Assembly (NCBI RefSeq): GCF_012489685.1
Contig: NC_080043.1
Coordinates: forward strand, 67,201,920-67,265,919
Direction: 5' to 3'
DNA from: Lotus japonicus
Taxonomy: Eukaryota > Streptophyta > Magnoliopsida > Fabales > Fabaceae
DNA: 64,000 nucleotides
The position numbers were made by a program, and so were the translations under genes. Positions 1 through 10,086 of this stretch are shown piece after piece. Each line of letters begins with the position of its first letter. Within the stretch, counting starts at the first letter, position 1. The notes beneath the pieces were generated by a model. The model had not been told where the DNA came from and ran no database searches. It saw only the letters and a program-made list of their open reading frames with translations.

Positions 1-418
1 GTGTTTACTATTAGCTTTTTAGAAGCAAATCTCTTGTAAACAATTCTTTGATAAACAGTTTGTTTAGTTCCTTTAGGAGATCAAGGTTGATCGGATCCTA
101 GAGAAGACTAAGAGAGTGAATCTTAGTGTGAGCTAAGTCAGTGTAATTGTTAGTCACTTGTAGGTTTCAAGTGCAGTTGTAACTCTTACCTGATTAGTGG
201 ATTGCCTTCATTCTAAGAAGGAAGAAATCACCTTAACGGGTGGACTGGAGTAGCTTGAGTGATTTATCAAGTGAACCAGGATAAAATCCTTGTGTGCTTT
301 TCTATCTCTTATCTTTAGCACTTAAGTTCTCGAAAGATTTGTCAAAATCTTTAAGGTGGAAGTTTTGTTCTGAAAACGTTATTCAAACCCCCCCTTTCTA
401 CCGTTTTTCATACCTTCA
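1..418 (+). repeat. 5' LTR of element 1, 3'-terminal part
   Basis: The window opens inside this LTR. Its first base corresponds to 10877 in the 3' LTR. It ends in CA at 417-418, just before the primer-binding site. Adding the 790 bases present only in the 3' copy gives a full LTR of about 1.2 kb. Confidence 0.93.
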
Positions 419-420
419 AT

Positions 421-432
421 TGGTATCAGAGC
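421..432 (+). other. Primer-binding site of element 1
   Basis: TGGTATCAGAGC, complementary to the 3' end of initiator tRNA-Met, is the usual minus-strand primer site of plant Ty1/copia elements. It begins two bases after the LTR end. The same site recurs at 23080 in element 2. Confidence 0.92.
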
Positions 433-490
433 GCAAGTTCTGATTACCACACCTAACAGTGTTCAGTGATCCGGGCCGGTGTGAAAAACA

Positions 491-2401
491 ATGGCTGCCA
501 CCACCAGTGAAACTCAAAGAGATGGTTACAACGCAAAGCCTCCTATGTTCGATGGTCAAAGGTTCGAATATTGGAAAGATAGACTGGAAAGTTTCTTTCT
601 GGGTTTCGATGCAGATCTCTGGGATATTATTGTGGATGGCTATGAGCGTCCAGTTGATGCAGATGGCAAGAAGATCCCAAGGTCAGAGATGACTGCAGAT
701 CAAAAGAAGCTGTACTCACAACATCACAAAGCAAGAGCAATTCTTCTAAGTGCTATTTCCTATGAGGAGTACCAGAAGATTACAGATCGTGAGTTTGCTA
801 AAGGCATTTTTGAATCTCTGAAGATGTCTCATGAAGGAAACAAGAAAGTCAAAGAATCAAAGGCTTTGTCTTTGATCCAAAAGTATGAATCCTTCATCAT
901 GGAGCCAAATGAGTCAATTGAAGAAATGTTCTCCAGATTTCAATTGCTTGTAGCTGGCATACGACCTCTCAACAAGAGCTACACAACAAAAGATCATGTC
1001 ATAAGGGTCATCAGGTGTCTTCCTGAAAGTTGGATGCCTTTGGTGACTTCAATAGAGCTCACAAGAGACGTTGAGAATATGAGTTTAGAAGAACTCATCA
1101 GCATTTTGAAATGCCATGAGCTGAAGCGCTCAGAGATGCAAGATCTGAGGAAAAAGTCCATAGCCTTGAAATCCAAATCTGAAAAGGCTAAGGTTGAGAA
1201 GTCAAAAGCTCTTCAAGCTGAAGAAGAAGAATCTGAAGAAGCATCAGAAGATTCTGATGAAGATGAGCTGACTCTGATCTCCAAGAGACTCAACCGCATC
1301 TGGAAGCACAGGCAGAGCAAGTTCAAAGGCTCTGGAAAGGCAAAAGGAAAGTATGAGTCCTCAGGCCAGAAGAAGTCTTCAATCAAGGAAGTCACATGTT
1401 TTGAGTGCAAAGAATCTGGGCACTACAAAAGTGATTGTCCAAAGTTGAAGAAAGACAAGAAGCCAAAGAAGCACTTCAAGACGAAGAAGAGTCTGATGGT
1501 GACATTTGATGAATCAGAGTCAGAGGATGTTGACTCTGATGGTGAAGTCCAAGGACTCATGGCCATTGTCAAAGACAAAGGAGCAGAGTCAAAGGAAGCT
1601 GTTGACTCTGACTCAGAATCAGAAGGAGATCCTAACTCAGACGATGAAAATGAGGTATTCTCTTCTTTCTCTACCTCTGAACTGAAACATGCTTTGTCTG
1701 ATATCATGGATAAGTATAACTCTTTATTGTCTAAGCATAAAAAGTTGAAAAAGAACTTATCTGCTGTTTCCAAGACTCCTTCTGAACATGAGAAAATTAT
1801 TTCTGATTTGAAAAATGAAAATCATGCTTTGGTAAATTCTAACTCTGTGCTTAAGAACCAGATTGCTAAGTTAGAAGAAATTGTTGCCTGTGATGCCTCT
1901 GATTGTAGAAATGAATCTAAGTATGAAAAGTCTTTTCAAAGATTCCTAGCTAAAAGCGTGGATAGAAGCTTAATGGCTTCAATGATCTATGGCGTAAGCA
2001 GAAATGGAATGCATGGCATTGGCTATTCTAAACCAATTAGAAATGAGCCCTCTGTGTCTAAAGCTAAATCTTTATATGAATGCTTTGTTCCCTCTGGTAC
2101 CATATTGCCTGATCTTGTACCTGCTAAAGTTGCTAAAAACCCTCTTAAAAAGGGATCTTTCTCTATGACTAAATATCATGCAAACATTCCTTTAAAATAT
2201 TATGTTGAGACACCCAAGGTGATCAGAACCTCTGGGGTAACTAACAAAAGAGGACCCAGAAAGTGGGTACCTAAGGACAAGATTATCTATGTTGCAGATA
2301 TCCTTGATAGCTCCACTGAAACACCAATCATGGTATCTGGACAGTGGATGCTCGCGTCACATGACGGGAGAAAAGCGTATGTTCCGAGAGCTGAAACTTA
2401 A
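491..2401 (+). CDS. gag: Gag polyprotein of SIRE element 1
   Basis: This 636-residue capsid/nucleocapsid polyprotein starts at the first ATG after the PBS leader. The N-terminal half matches the copia gag domain (retrotran_gag/UBN2 type), beginning with a [12 protein letters not shown] segment. Around residues 308-321 it carries a zinc knuckle, [14 protein letters not shown] (CX2CX4HX4C), which packages RNA. Lysine- and Ser/Glu/Asp-rich stretches flank the knuckle, and a coiled-coil-like segment lies near residues 400-480. The last 30 or so codons overlap pol in another frame. The family normally joins gag to pol as a fusion, so this junction needs recoding. Element 2 has the same frame relation but with several gag stops. 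Confidence 0.93.
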   Translation: MAATTSETQRDGYNAKPPMFDGQRFEYWKDRLESFFLGFDADLWDIIVDGYERPVDADGKKIPRSEMTADQKKLYSQHHKARAILLSAISYEEYQKITDREFAKGIFESLKMSHEGNKKVKESKALSLIQKYESFIMEPNESIEEMFSRFQLLVAGIRPLNKSYTTKDHVIRVIRCLPESWMPLVTSIELTRDVENMSLEELISILKCHELKRSEMQDLRKKSIALKSKSEKAKVEKSKALQAEEEESEEASEDSDEDELTLISKRLNRIWKHRQSKFKGSGKAKGKYESSGQKKSSIKEVTCFECKESGHYKSDCPKLKKDKKPKKHFKTKKSLMVTFDESESEDVDSDGEVQGLMAIVKDKGAESKEAVDSDSESEGDPNSDDENEVFSSFSTSELKHALSDIMDKYNSLLSKHKKLKKNLSAVSKTPSEHEKIISDLKNENHALVNSNSVLKNQIAKLEEIVACDASDCRNESKYEKSFQRFLAKSVDRSLMASMIYGVSRNGMHGIGYSKPIRNEPSVSKAKSLYECFVPSGTILPDLVPAKVAKNPLKKGSFSMTKYHANIPLKYYVETPKVIRTSGVTNKRGPRKWVPKDKIIYVADILDSSTETPIMVSGQWMLASHDGRKAYVPRAET

Positions 2402-5393
2402 GCCTGGAGGCGAAGTTGGCTTCGGAGGAAATGAAAAGGGTAAAATTATTGGTACTGGCACTATTTGTGTAGATAGTAGTCCATGCATTGATAATGTTTT
2501 ATTGGTAGACGGCTTAACACATAACTTATTGTCTATAAGTCAATTAGCTGACAAGGGTTATGATGTTATATTCAATCAAAAGTCCTGCCGGGCTGTAAGT
2601 CAGATCGATGGCTCTGTTCTGTTTAACAGCAAGAGGAAGAACAACATTTATAAGATCAGATTATCTGAGTTGGAGGCTCAGAATGTGAAGTGCCTTCTGT
2701 CTGTTAATGAAGAGCAGTGGGTATGGCATAGACGGTTAGGGCATGCCAGTATGAGAAAGATTTCTCAGCTGAGCAAGCTAAACCTTGTCAGGGGCTTACC
2801 CAATCTGAAGTTCGCTTCAGACGCTCTTTGTGAAGCATGTCAGAAAGGCAAATTCACAAAAGTCCCTTTCAAGGCAAAGAATGTTGTCTCAACCTCAAGG
2901 CCGTTGGAACTTCTGCATATAGACCTTTTTGGACCAGTGAAAACTGAGTCTATAGGTGGCAAGAGATATGGGATGGTTATCGTTGATGACTATAGCCGCT
3001 GGACATGGGTAAAGTTTCTAACCCGCAAGGATGAGTCTCATGCTGTGTTCTCTACCTTCATTGCTCAAGTGCAAAACGAGAAGGCTTGTAGGATTGTGCG
3101 TGTCAGAAGTGACCATGGTGGAGAGTTTGAGAATGACAAGTTTGAGAGTCTGTTTGATTCCTATGGAATTGCACATGATTTCTCTTGTCCCAGAACTCCT
3201 CAACAAAATGGTGTTGTTGAGAGGAAGAACAGAACTCTTCAGGAGATGGCTAGAACCATGCTCCAAGAAACTGGCATGGCTAAGCACTTTTGGGCAGAGG
3301 CAGTAAATACAGCATGTTACATTCAGAACAGAATCTCTGTGAGACCAATTCTGAATAAGACTCCTTATGAATTGTGGAAGAACATAAAACCCAACATTTC
3401 TTATTTTCATCCTTTTGGCTGTGTTTGTTATGTTCTCAATACTAAGGATAGATTGCATAAATTTGATGCTAAGTCTTCTAAGTGTCTATTACTTGGTTAT
3501 TCTGATAGATCTAAAGGTTTTAGATTTTATAATACTGATGCCAAGACTATTGAAGAATCTATTCATGTTAGATTTGATGATAAGCTTGACTCTGACCAGT
3601 CAAAACTAGTTGAAAAGTTTGCAGATTTAAGCATTAATGTTTCTGACAAAGGCAAAGCTCCAGAGGAAGTTGAGCCAGAGGAAGATGAACCAGAGGAAGA
3701 AGCTGGTCCCTCTAACTCACAAACTCTGAAGAAGAGCAGAATCACTGCAGCTCACCCTAAGGAATTGATTCTGGGCAACAAAGATGAACCAGTCAGAACC
3801 AGATCTGCCTTCAGACCCTCTGAAGAGACCTTGCTGAGTCTGAAAGGATTGGTGTCCTTAATTGAACCCAAGTCCATAGATGAAGCTCTTCAGGACAAGG
3901 ATTGGATTCTGGCCATGGAAGAAGAATTAAATCAATTCTCCAAGAACGATGTTTGGAGCTTAGTGAAGAAGCCTGAGAATGTCCATGTTATTGGAACGAA
4001 ATGGGTATTCAGAAACAAGCTAAATGAGAAAGGAGATGTAGTCAGAAACAAGGCAAGGCTAGTTGCTCAAGGCTACAGCCAGCAGGAAGGAATAGACTAC
4101 ACTGAAACATTTGCTCCGGTAGCAAGACTGGAGGCAATCAGACTGTTGATCTCCTTCTCAGTAAATCACAACATAGTTCTACATCAGATGGACGTAAAGA
4201 GTGCCTTCCTAAATGGTTATATTTCAGAGGAAGTCTATGTTCATCAACCCCCAAGTTTTGAAGATGAGAAGAAACCAGACCATGTGTTCAAATTGAAGAA
4301 ATCACTCTATGGTCTGAAGCAAGCTCCCAGAGCATGGTATGAGAGACTTAGCTCATTCCTTCTGGAGAATGAGTTTGTAAGGGGTAAAGTAGATACAACT
4401 CTTTTTTGCAAGACTTATAAAGATGATATCTTAATTGTGCAAATTTATGTTGATGATATTATATTTGGTTCTGCTAATCAATCTCTACGCAAAGAATTTT
4501 CTGAGATGATGCAGGCTGAATTTGAGATGAGTATGATGGGAGAATTAAAGTACTTTCTGGGAATACAAGTTGATCAAACACCAGAAGGAACATATATCCA
4601 TCAGAGCAAGTACACTAAAGAACTTCTGAAGAAGTTCAATATGCTGGAATCTACAGTGGCCAAGACTCCAATGCATCCTACATGCATTTTGGAGAAAGAA
4701 GATAAAAGTGGTAAAGTATGTCAGAAGCTCTATCGTGGAATGATAGGTTCACTTCTATACTTAACTGCATCTAGGCCAGACATATTATTTAGTGTTCACT
4801 TATGTGCTCGTTTCCAATCAGATCCAAGGGAAACCCACTTAACTGCTGTTAAGAGGATCCTAAGGTATCTGAAAGGCACCACTAACCTTGGCTTGATGTA
4901 TAAGAAAACATCAGAGTATAAGCTTTCAGGTTATTGTGATGCTGATTATGCTGGAGATAGAACAGAGAGAAAAAGTACTTCTGGAAATTGTCAATTTCTG
5001 GGAAGCAATCTAGTCTCATGGGCAAGCAAGAGGCAATCAACCATTGCACTATCAACTGCAGAGGCAGAATATATCTCAGCAGCAATATGCAGCACTCAGA
5101 TGCTCTGGATGAAACATCAGCTGGAGGATTATCAGATCCTTGAGAGCAATATCCCAATCTATTGTGATAACACTGCTGCAATCTCATTGAGTAAGAATCC
5201 TATCTTGCATTCAAGGGCAAAGCACATTGAGGTAAAGTATCACTTTATTAGAGATTATGTACAGAAGGGCGTACTTCTTCTGAAGTTTGTTGATACTGAC
5301 CATCAATGGGCAGATATCTTTACAAAGCCCTTAGCAGAGGATAAATTTAATTTTATTCTGAAAAATCTAAACATGGACTTTTGTCCAGAGTGA
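2289..5393 (+). CDS. pol: Pol polyprotein (protease, integrase, RT, RNase H) of SIRE element 1
   Basis: An intact open frame of 1034 codons counted from an internal ATG. The frame is open back to 2241, and pol is probably made as a gag-pol fusion. Aspartic protease: DSG near residue 18 inside [16 protein letters not shown]-pre-integrase/zinc region: about 145-190. Integrase acidic residues: D in HIDLFGP (about 211), D in RSDHGGEF (about 275), E in QNGVVERKN (about 310). Reverse transcriptase: from about 540, with [24 protein letters not shown] and the catalytic YVDD near 721. RNase H: from about 880 with CDADYAGD and STAEAEY. Order and motifs are typical of Ty1/copia. No stop or frameshift is visible. 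It lies +1 relative to gag. Confidence 0.95.
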   Translation: MLQISLIAPLKHQSWYLDSGCSRHMTGEKRMFRELKLKPGGEVGFGGNEKGKIIGTGTICVDSSPCIDNVLLVDGLTHNLLSISQLADKGYDVIFNQKSCRAVSQIDGSVLFNSKRKNNIYKIRLSELEAQNVKCLLSVNEEQWVWHRRLGHASMRKISQLSKLNLVRGLPNLKFASDALCEACQKGKFTKVPFKAKNVVSTSRPLELLHIDLFGPVKTESIGGKRYGMVIVDDYSRWTWVKFLTRKDESHAVFSTFIAQVQNEKACRIVRVRSDHGGEFENDKFESLFDSYGIAHDFSCPRTPQQNGVVERKNRTLQEMARTMLQETGMAKHFWAEAVNTACYIQNRISVRPILNKTPYELWKNIKPNISYFHPFGCVCYVLNTKDRLHKFDAKSSKCLLLGYSDRSKGFRFYNTDAKTIEESIHVRFDDKLDSDQSKLVEKFADLSINVSDKGKAPEEVEPEEDEPEEEAGPSNSQTLKKSRITAAHPKELILGNKDEPVRTRSAFRPSEETLLSLKGLVSLIEPKSIDEALQDKDWILAMEEELNQFSKNDVWSLVKKPENVHVIGTKWVFRNKLNEKGDVVRNKARLVAQGYSQQEGIDYTETFAPVARLEAIRLLISFSVNHNIVLHQMDVKSAFLNGYISEEVYVHQPPSFEDEKKPDHVFKLKKSLYGLKQAPRAWYERLSSFLLENEFVRGKVDTTLFCKTYKDDILIVQIYVDDIIFGSANQSLRKEFSEMMQAEFEMSMMGELKYFLGIQVDQTPEGTYIHQSKYTKELLKKFNMLESTVAKTPMHPTCILEKEDKSGKVCQKLYRGMIGSLLYLTASRPDILFSVHLCARFQSDPRETHLTAVKRILRYLKGTTNLGLMYKKTSEYKLSGYCDADYAGDRTERKSTSGNCQFLGSNLVSWASKRQSTIALSTAEAEYISAAICSTQMLWMKHQLEDYQILESNIPIYCDNTAAISLSKNPILHSRAKHIEVKYHFIRDYVQKGVLLLKFVDTDHQWADIFTKPLAEDKFNFILKNLNMDFCPE

Positions 5394-5836
5394 AGATGGA
5401 TCAGAACCTCTGACTATGATACTTCTTGATCAGAAGATGTCTAGTCCAGAAGGTAACTCAATCAGAGTGTGTGTGCCCACTGGTACTGACTCTGAAGCTG
5501 AGACAACAACACGTGTGTCAGAATTTCTGATGCATAATTCCTTGTGCCCGTGTGACAGTCTGTTATGATTGCGTGTAGATATGCTTATCTCCTGTGTGTG
5601 ATTGTGTATTTTACTGTTACTATCTATCTTTAATTTTCAACCGTTGATCTTAAAGTGCTTTTTGAATCAACAACGGTTATTTGATAAAACCCACTATACA
5701 CACACGTTCTCGTTCACTTCCGGTTTTCACTCTCGCACTCTCTGCTTTTCAAAACCGCCTCTTTCTTGATTTCTCTCTCGATCTCTCTTCATCCTTCAAA
5801 CTTCATCTTCTACCTCAAACCTTCAACCTCTTCAAA
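5394..5836 (+). other. Pol-ORF3 spacer of element 1
   Basis: This 443-bp stretch separates pol from ORF3 and holds no gene. It is pyrimidine-rich towards its end. The equivalent spacer in element 2 is about the same length. The spacer could hold a splice acceptor for an ORF3 mRNA, but none can be proven from sequence. Confidence 0.5.
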
Positions 5837-8695
5837 ATGGTGAGACAAACCAGAAGATCTACTGCAGATGCACCTCAGTTCCCTCACATGGTAGTTGGTC
5901 TAGCAACGGGTCAAAGGGGCTCTGAGAATCCGACACAAGAACAAGTTCAAGCTCAAGAGCAGATCGTTCCAATTGCAGAACGGGGCTGTGCCGTTCACTG
6001 CGTATTTGCTCCTGAGGAACTTCAAGTCCTGGCAGAATGGAGATTCGACCTCGACAACCTGGCTGCAAATGGGTATGATCTTCGTCCTGAAGTCCAAGCT
6101 CAAGGTTGGGGAAACTACTTCAACCGACTTCGAGGACCGGCGTATGAGAAGTTGGTCAAGGAATTCTGGAAGCACGCCGACTGCGATGATACTCAAGTGG
6201 TATCTCATATTCTTGGCAGGAAGATCATCATCACGGAGAAGTCATTCGTGAATCTGCTAGGTGCAGACACTGCTTATGGGTTTCGATTCCAATTCACTGA
6301 GTCGAAGCTGAAACCCAACACCAAAGACAAAACCAACCAGGCCCTGTACACCACTTTCAAACCGGGCAAGACAAGTTACAAGGTGATGGACCTTCACCCC
6401 AAACTCAGGATTTGGCACAAGATCCTGCTCAACTGCATCAATCAGAGACCGAAGGGCAGTTCCCCAGATTACATCAACTTCAACCAGAAGGCGATGCTGT
6501 TTTTCATTCAAGACAAGAGGAAGATCTGCCTTCCCTACTTCCTGTTCTCCTACTTGAAGGAGTGTATCCGGAAGTCTAGGACTACTGCCTCAATCAAGTC
6601 AGCAATCAAGTATATCCCCTTTGGGAGACTGCTGTCTGATCTCTTCATTGAGAGTGGCCTCATTCAAGACCTGATCAATGCTGGTTGCACAGAGGACTTG
6701 AGCACAATTGTCAGCGATGTCTTCACTGCCAACTCTCTGAAGAAGATGGGTTTGGTCCAGAAGAAGATTGCTCCTGCTCGTGAAGACACATCCTCTGAGA
6801 TCAGAAGCAGACGGATGCCTCTGAATGACTACCCACTGTGGACTCAGGCAGACAATCCTGAAGCCATCCGGTGCTATGTCGAAGACCTAAGGGCTCAAGG
6901 CTTCGAAATTGATCTTGATGATTTCTTCAGCAGACTGCCGCCAGCTCCAGAGTTTCCTTCTCCTCCCAAGAAGAAAGCTCAGAGGAAGATGGTTCTGGAA
7001 GAATCCTCTGAAGAATCTGATGTCCCTCTGGTCAAGAAGACGAAGAGAAAGCCTGATGATGGTGATGATAGTGATAGTGAGGATGGTCCTCCTAAGAAGA
7101 AGCAGAAGAAGGTCAGAATCGTGGTGAAGCCTACTCGGGTGGAACCAGCTGCTGAAGTAGTCAGAAGGACTGAACCTCCTGCCAGAGTGACTAGATCATC
7201 AGCACATTCAAGTAAGCCTGCACTTGCTTCTGATGATGATTTGAATTTATTTGATGCACTCCCTATTTCTGCTATGCTCAAACACTCCTCAAATCCCCTC
7301 ACTCCTATTCCTGAATCCCAGCCAGCCGCACAAACCACCACTCCACCACATTCCCCAAGATCTTCCTTCTTTCAACCTTCCCCTACTGAAGCACCTCTCT
7401 GGAATTTGCTTCAGAACCAACCCTCTAGGTCAGAAGATCCAACCTCTCTCATTACCATTCCATACGACCCATTATCTTCTGAACCCATCATCCATGACCA
7501 ACCCGAGCCAAACCAAACAGAACCACAACCCAGAACGTCTGATCACTCTGTTCCCAGAGCATCAGAACGTCCTGCTGTCAGAACCACGGATACAGGCTCT
7601 TCAACAGCCTTTACACCTGTATCCTTCCCAATCAATGTTGTTGATTCTTCTCCCTCCAATAACTCTGAATCTATTAGAAAATTCATGGAGGTTAGAAAAG
7701 AAAAGGTGTCTACCTTAGAGGAATATTACCTTACCTGTCCAAGCCCTAGGAGATATCCTGGCCCTAGACCTGAACGTCTAGTTGACCCAGATGAACCTAT
7801 CTTGGCCAATCCTATCCAAGAGGCAGACCCCTTAGTTCAACAAGCTCACCCTGTCCCTGACCAACAAGAGCCCATTCAACCAGACCCTGAACCCGAACAA
7901 TCAGTGTCTAACCAATCCTCGGTTAGATCACCTCACCCTCTGGTTGAAACTTCAGACCCTCACCGTGGAACCTCTGAACCCAATGCTCCCATGATTAACA
8001 TTGGTTCTCCACAAGGTGCCTCTGAAGCTCATAGCAGCAATCACCCAGCCTCTCCTGAAACCAACCTCTCCATCATTCCCTATACTCACCTCCAACCCAC
8101 ATCTCTCTCTGAGTGCATCAATATTTTCTATCATGAAGCCTCCTTGAGGCTCCGCAATGTGCACGGTCAGACTGACCTCAGTGAGAATGCTGAAAGTGTG
8201 GCTGATGAGTGGAACAATCTGAGCACTTGGCTAGTGGCTCAGTTTCCAATTATGATGCAGCTCCTGCATGCAGAGGGAAGTCAGAGGATTGAGGCTGCCA
8301 AGCAAAGGTTTGCTAGAAGGGTGGCTCTTCATGAACTAGAACAGAGAAATAAGCTTCTTGAAGCTATTGAAGAAGCCAAGAGAAAGAAAGAACAAGCAGA
8401 AGAAGCTGCACGTCAAGCAGCAGCTCAAGCTGAACAAGCCAGACTTGAGGCAGAGCGACTTGAAGCTGAGGCTGAAGCTCTTAGATGCCAAGCACTTGCA
8501 CCAGTTGTGTTTACTCCTGCTGCTTCTGCTTCCATTCCAGATCCTCAAGCTGCTCAGAATGTTCCTTCCAGTTCTACTCAGACAAGCTCATCCAGACTCG
8601 ACATCATGGAACAACGTCTTGACACTCATGAATCCATGCTGATTGAGATGAAGCACATGATGATGGAACTTCTGCGACGCACTGACAAACCTTAG
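5837..8695 (+). CDS. Sirevirus ORF3 ('env-like') protein of element 1
   Basis: A 952-residue protein. I chose the ATG at 5837 because element 2 has the matching ATG (30550) and similarity is strongest from here, although the frame is open back to 5681. Residues about 55-320 form a conserved globular region (LHPKLRIWHKILL, KAMLFFIQDKRKIC) resembling the 'plant transposon protein' domain. Lysine clusters near residues 377 and 417 alternate with acidic runs and look like nuclear-localisation signals. A Pro/Ser/Thr-rich middle follows, then an Ala/Glu/Lys/Arg coiled coil at about 815-885. I see no convincing signal peptide or membrane span, although this ORF is usually called env-like in SIRE elements. 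Function is unknown. Confidence 0.85.
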   Translation: MVRQTRRSTADAPQFPHMVVGLATGQRGSENPTQEQVQAQEQIVPIAERGCAVHCVFAPEELQVLAEWRFDLDNLAANGYDLRPEVQAQGWGNYFNRLRGPAYEKLVKEFWKHADCDDTQVVSHILGRKIIITEKSFVNLLGADTAYGFRFQFTESKLKPNTKDKTNQALYTTFKPGKTSYKVMDLHPKLRIWHKILLNCINQRPKGSSPDYINFNQKAMLFFIQDKRKICLPYFLFSYLKECIRKSRTTASIKSAIKYIPFGRLLSDLFIESGLIQDLINAGCTEDLSTIVSDVFTANSLKKMGLVQKKIAPAREDTSSEIRSRRMPLNDYPLWTQADNPEAIRCYVEDLRAQGFEIDLDDFFSRLPPAPEFPSPPKKKAQRKMVLEESSEESDVPLVKKTKRKPDDGDDSDSEDGPPKKKQKKVRIVVKPTRVEPAAEVVRRTEPPARVTRSSAHSSKPALASDDDLNLFDALPISAMLKHSSNPLTPIPESQPAAQTTTPPHSPRSSFFQPSPTEAPLWNLLQNQPSRSEDPTSLITIPYDPLSSEPIIHDQPEPNQTEPQPRTSDHSVPRASERPAVRTTDTGSSTAFTPVSFPINVVDSSPSNNSESIRKFMEVRKEKVSTLEEYYLTCPSPRRYPGPRPERLVDPDEPILANPIQEADPLVQQAHPVPDQQEPIQPDPEPEQSVSNQSSVRSPHPLVETSDPHRGTSEPNAPMINIGSPQGASEAHSSNHPASPETNLSIIPYTHLQPTSLSECINIFYHEASLRLRNVHGQTDLSENAESVADEWNNLSTWLVAQFPIMMQLLHAEGSQRIEAAKQRFARRVALHELEQRNKLLEAIEEAKRKKEQAEEAARQAAAQAEQARLEAERLEAEAEALRCQALAPVVFTPAASASIPDPQAAQNVPSSSTQTSSSRLDIMEQRLDTHESMLIEMKHMMMELLRRTDKP

Positions 8696-8844
8696 TTTTA
8701 GGATCTCTTCTTTTTCTTCTTTTTCGTTACCTTTGTTTTCCTTTGTTAAACTCTGTTTCTTTTTATTTATTTATTCTCTTTTGTCCGTTTGTGATTATAT
8801 ATGCATAACTATATACTTATGTCACATATGTTTGCTAAACTCAT

Positions 8845-8850
8845 TTTATT
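8845..8850 (-). terminator. Possible poly(A) signal for the antisense ORF
   Basis: AATAAA on the minus strand, about 46 bases past the antisense stop codon. The site is not conserved as an exact hexamer in element 2, which has only AT-rich sequence there. Confidence 0.35.
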
Positions 8851-8895
8851 CATAATTGTTTTGTGTTTACATCATATTTCTTTCCATCATATAAT

Positions 8896-9288
8896 CTAGA
8901 ATGGAGGATCTCTCCTCATTCTTCTGCACTCCTGGCGCTGCTCTGACCTATCCTTCTCCAGACGCTCCAGTACATGCTGGATGTTGCTGAGCCTGATCTT
9001 TAGCTCATCCCTCTCCAGAATCTCTTCTGAAGTCTTGAGCTTCTCTTCCAAACTCTCTTTCTCTTCCAGCAGCTTGAGTTCAAGCCGGCTGAGTTCTTGC
9101 ACCTCCTCCACGAAGGCAAGAAATTCCTTCAGGTCTCTCTCCAACTCTGGACGCAGGTCCTCTTCCAGCAGTGTCTGTGTCAGCTCCGCGATGGTAGTTG
9201 CATCCTCTGGATGCCTGATGTTCAGGAACAAGTCCTCTTCAAAGGCCTTCTTCCTCAGCTCTTCTAGTGCTACGTTGTATGATGCCAT
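8896..9288 (-). CDS. Conserved antisense coiled-coil ORF in SIRE element 1
   Basis: I recognise no family for this 130-residue protein. It lies antisense between ORF3 and the 3' LTR. It starts MASYNVALEELRKKAF and ends in an Arg-rich tail, QRQECRRMRRDPPF. Most of it is Glu/Lys/Leu-rich with heptad-like spacing, so a coiled coil is likely from about residue 40 to 115. Element 2 has a same-length counterpart at 33674-34066. By hand, 93 of 130 residues match with no indel, and in the first 36 codons 13 of 23 base differences fall at third positions of this frame. A TATATAAA box lies 51 bases upstream of its ATG, and AATAAA lies just downstream of its stop. This supports a real antisense gene. 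Transcription is not shown. Confidence 0.72.
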   Translation of the reverse strand: MASYNVALEELRKKAFEEDLFLNIRHPEDATTIAELTQTLLEEDLRPELERDLKEFLAFVEEVQELSRLELKLLEEKESLEEKLKTSEEILERDELKIRLSNIQHVLERLEKDRSEQRQECRRMRRDPPF

Positions 9289-9338
9289 TTTTCACTACAA
9301 ATTGTTCACGGTGTGAAGCTTACCTTTCTCTCCAACGC

Positions 9339-9346
9339 TTTATATA
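9339..9346 (-). promoter_or_regulatory. TATA box for the antisense ORF of element 1
   Basis: On the minus strand this reads TATATAAA, 51 bases upstream of the antisense ATG at 9288. This is normal spacing for a plant TATA box with a short leader. Element 2 has the identical octamer at 34120-34127, 54 bases from its ATG, although the surrounding sequence has diverged. Confidence 0.6.
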
Positions 9347-10072
9347 GGCTTCACTTTCTCTCTGAAAGTTAATGCTCTTACAGTTTCTCGAGGTTAAGTT
9401 CTTGGTAACTGACCCTTCTATTTACTCCCTTGACCGGTGGTAAACGTACTTCTCTTGCATTAACTCCTTTATCTATTTCGCCTACCTCTGATTCTTACAT
9501 CGTTTTCATTTTCTTTAAACTTAGACCTTCTCTAAGGGGAGTACCTTGTACTTCAAGCTAAGTTTTTCACACCCCAAGCTTTTTGCTTATGACAAAAAGG
9601 GGGAGTAAACCCAGTTTTTGATGTGTAAGATGTGTTAGTGTGATTTATTTTTCTTTTGGAGATTTTAAGAGTTCCACCTTCATGACCATAGATGTGTCAC
9701 TGGGCAAATACAAGGAATACATTTCACTTATTCTGAAGTGATTCTAAGTTGACTCTGATACCCAAGACTCTGATACCTTGTCCATGACTCTGATTACTTA
9801 TGCGCTCTGATTATTCGTTTTTCATCTATGTCATAAGTTTTTCACTCTGAACTCTTATATCATTTAGCTCAGAATCTAGACTTTACTAACGTTTTCATCA
9901 AGTATTAGATTCAGGGGGAGCTAAGCTCAGAATTAAGCAGTGACTTGAATTCAGAATGAGCAAGATAAACTATTCACATCAGGATAAGTCTTATTATATA
10001 TCTCTAAACTCTGAGTGAATTCAGTTTAATGTTTAAGAATTGTTCATCAAAAATCTTAGTTTTGTCATCATC
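9347..10072 (+). other. Non-coding pre-LTR region with extra polypurine tracts
   Basis: There is no gene here. It contains a full second copy of the polypurine tract (9594-9605, identical to the one abutting the LTR) and partial copies near 9533 and 9912-9920 (CAGGGGGAG). It also has a cluster of CTCTGA hexamers at about 9735-10015. Element 2 shows the same arrangement, which fits the multi-PPT organisation reported for Sireviruses. Confidence 0.7.
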
Positions 10073-10085
10073 AAAAAGGGGGAGA
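10073..10085 (+). other. Polypurine tract of element 1
   Basis: AAAAAGGGGGAGA lies immediately before the 3' LTR and primes plus-strand DNA synthesis in LTR retrotransposons. The same tract sits at 34837-34849 in element 2. Confidence 0.9.
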
Positions 10086-10086
10086 T

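Noticed and set aside
8981..9316. Plus-strand open frame of 111 codons over the antisense ORF
   Set aside because: It is Ser/Leu-rich, as expected from the complement of Glu/Lys codons, and is not kept as an equivalent frame in element 2. The minus frame is the conserved one.
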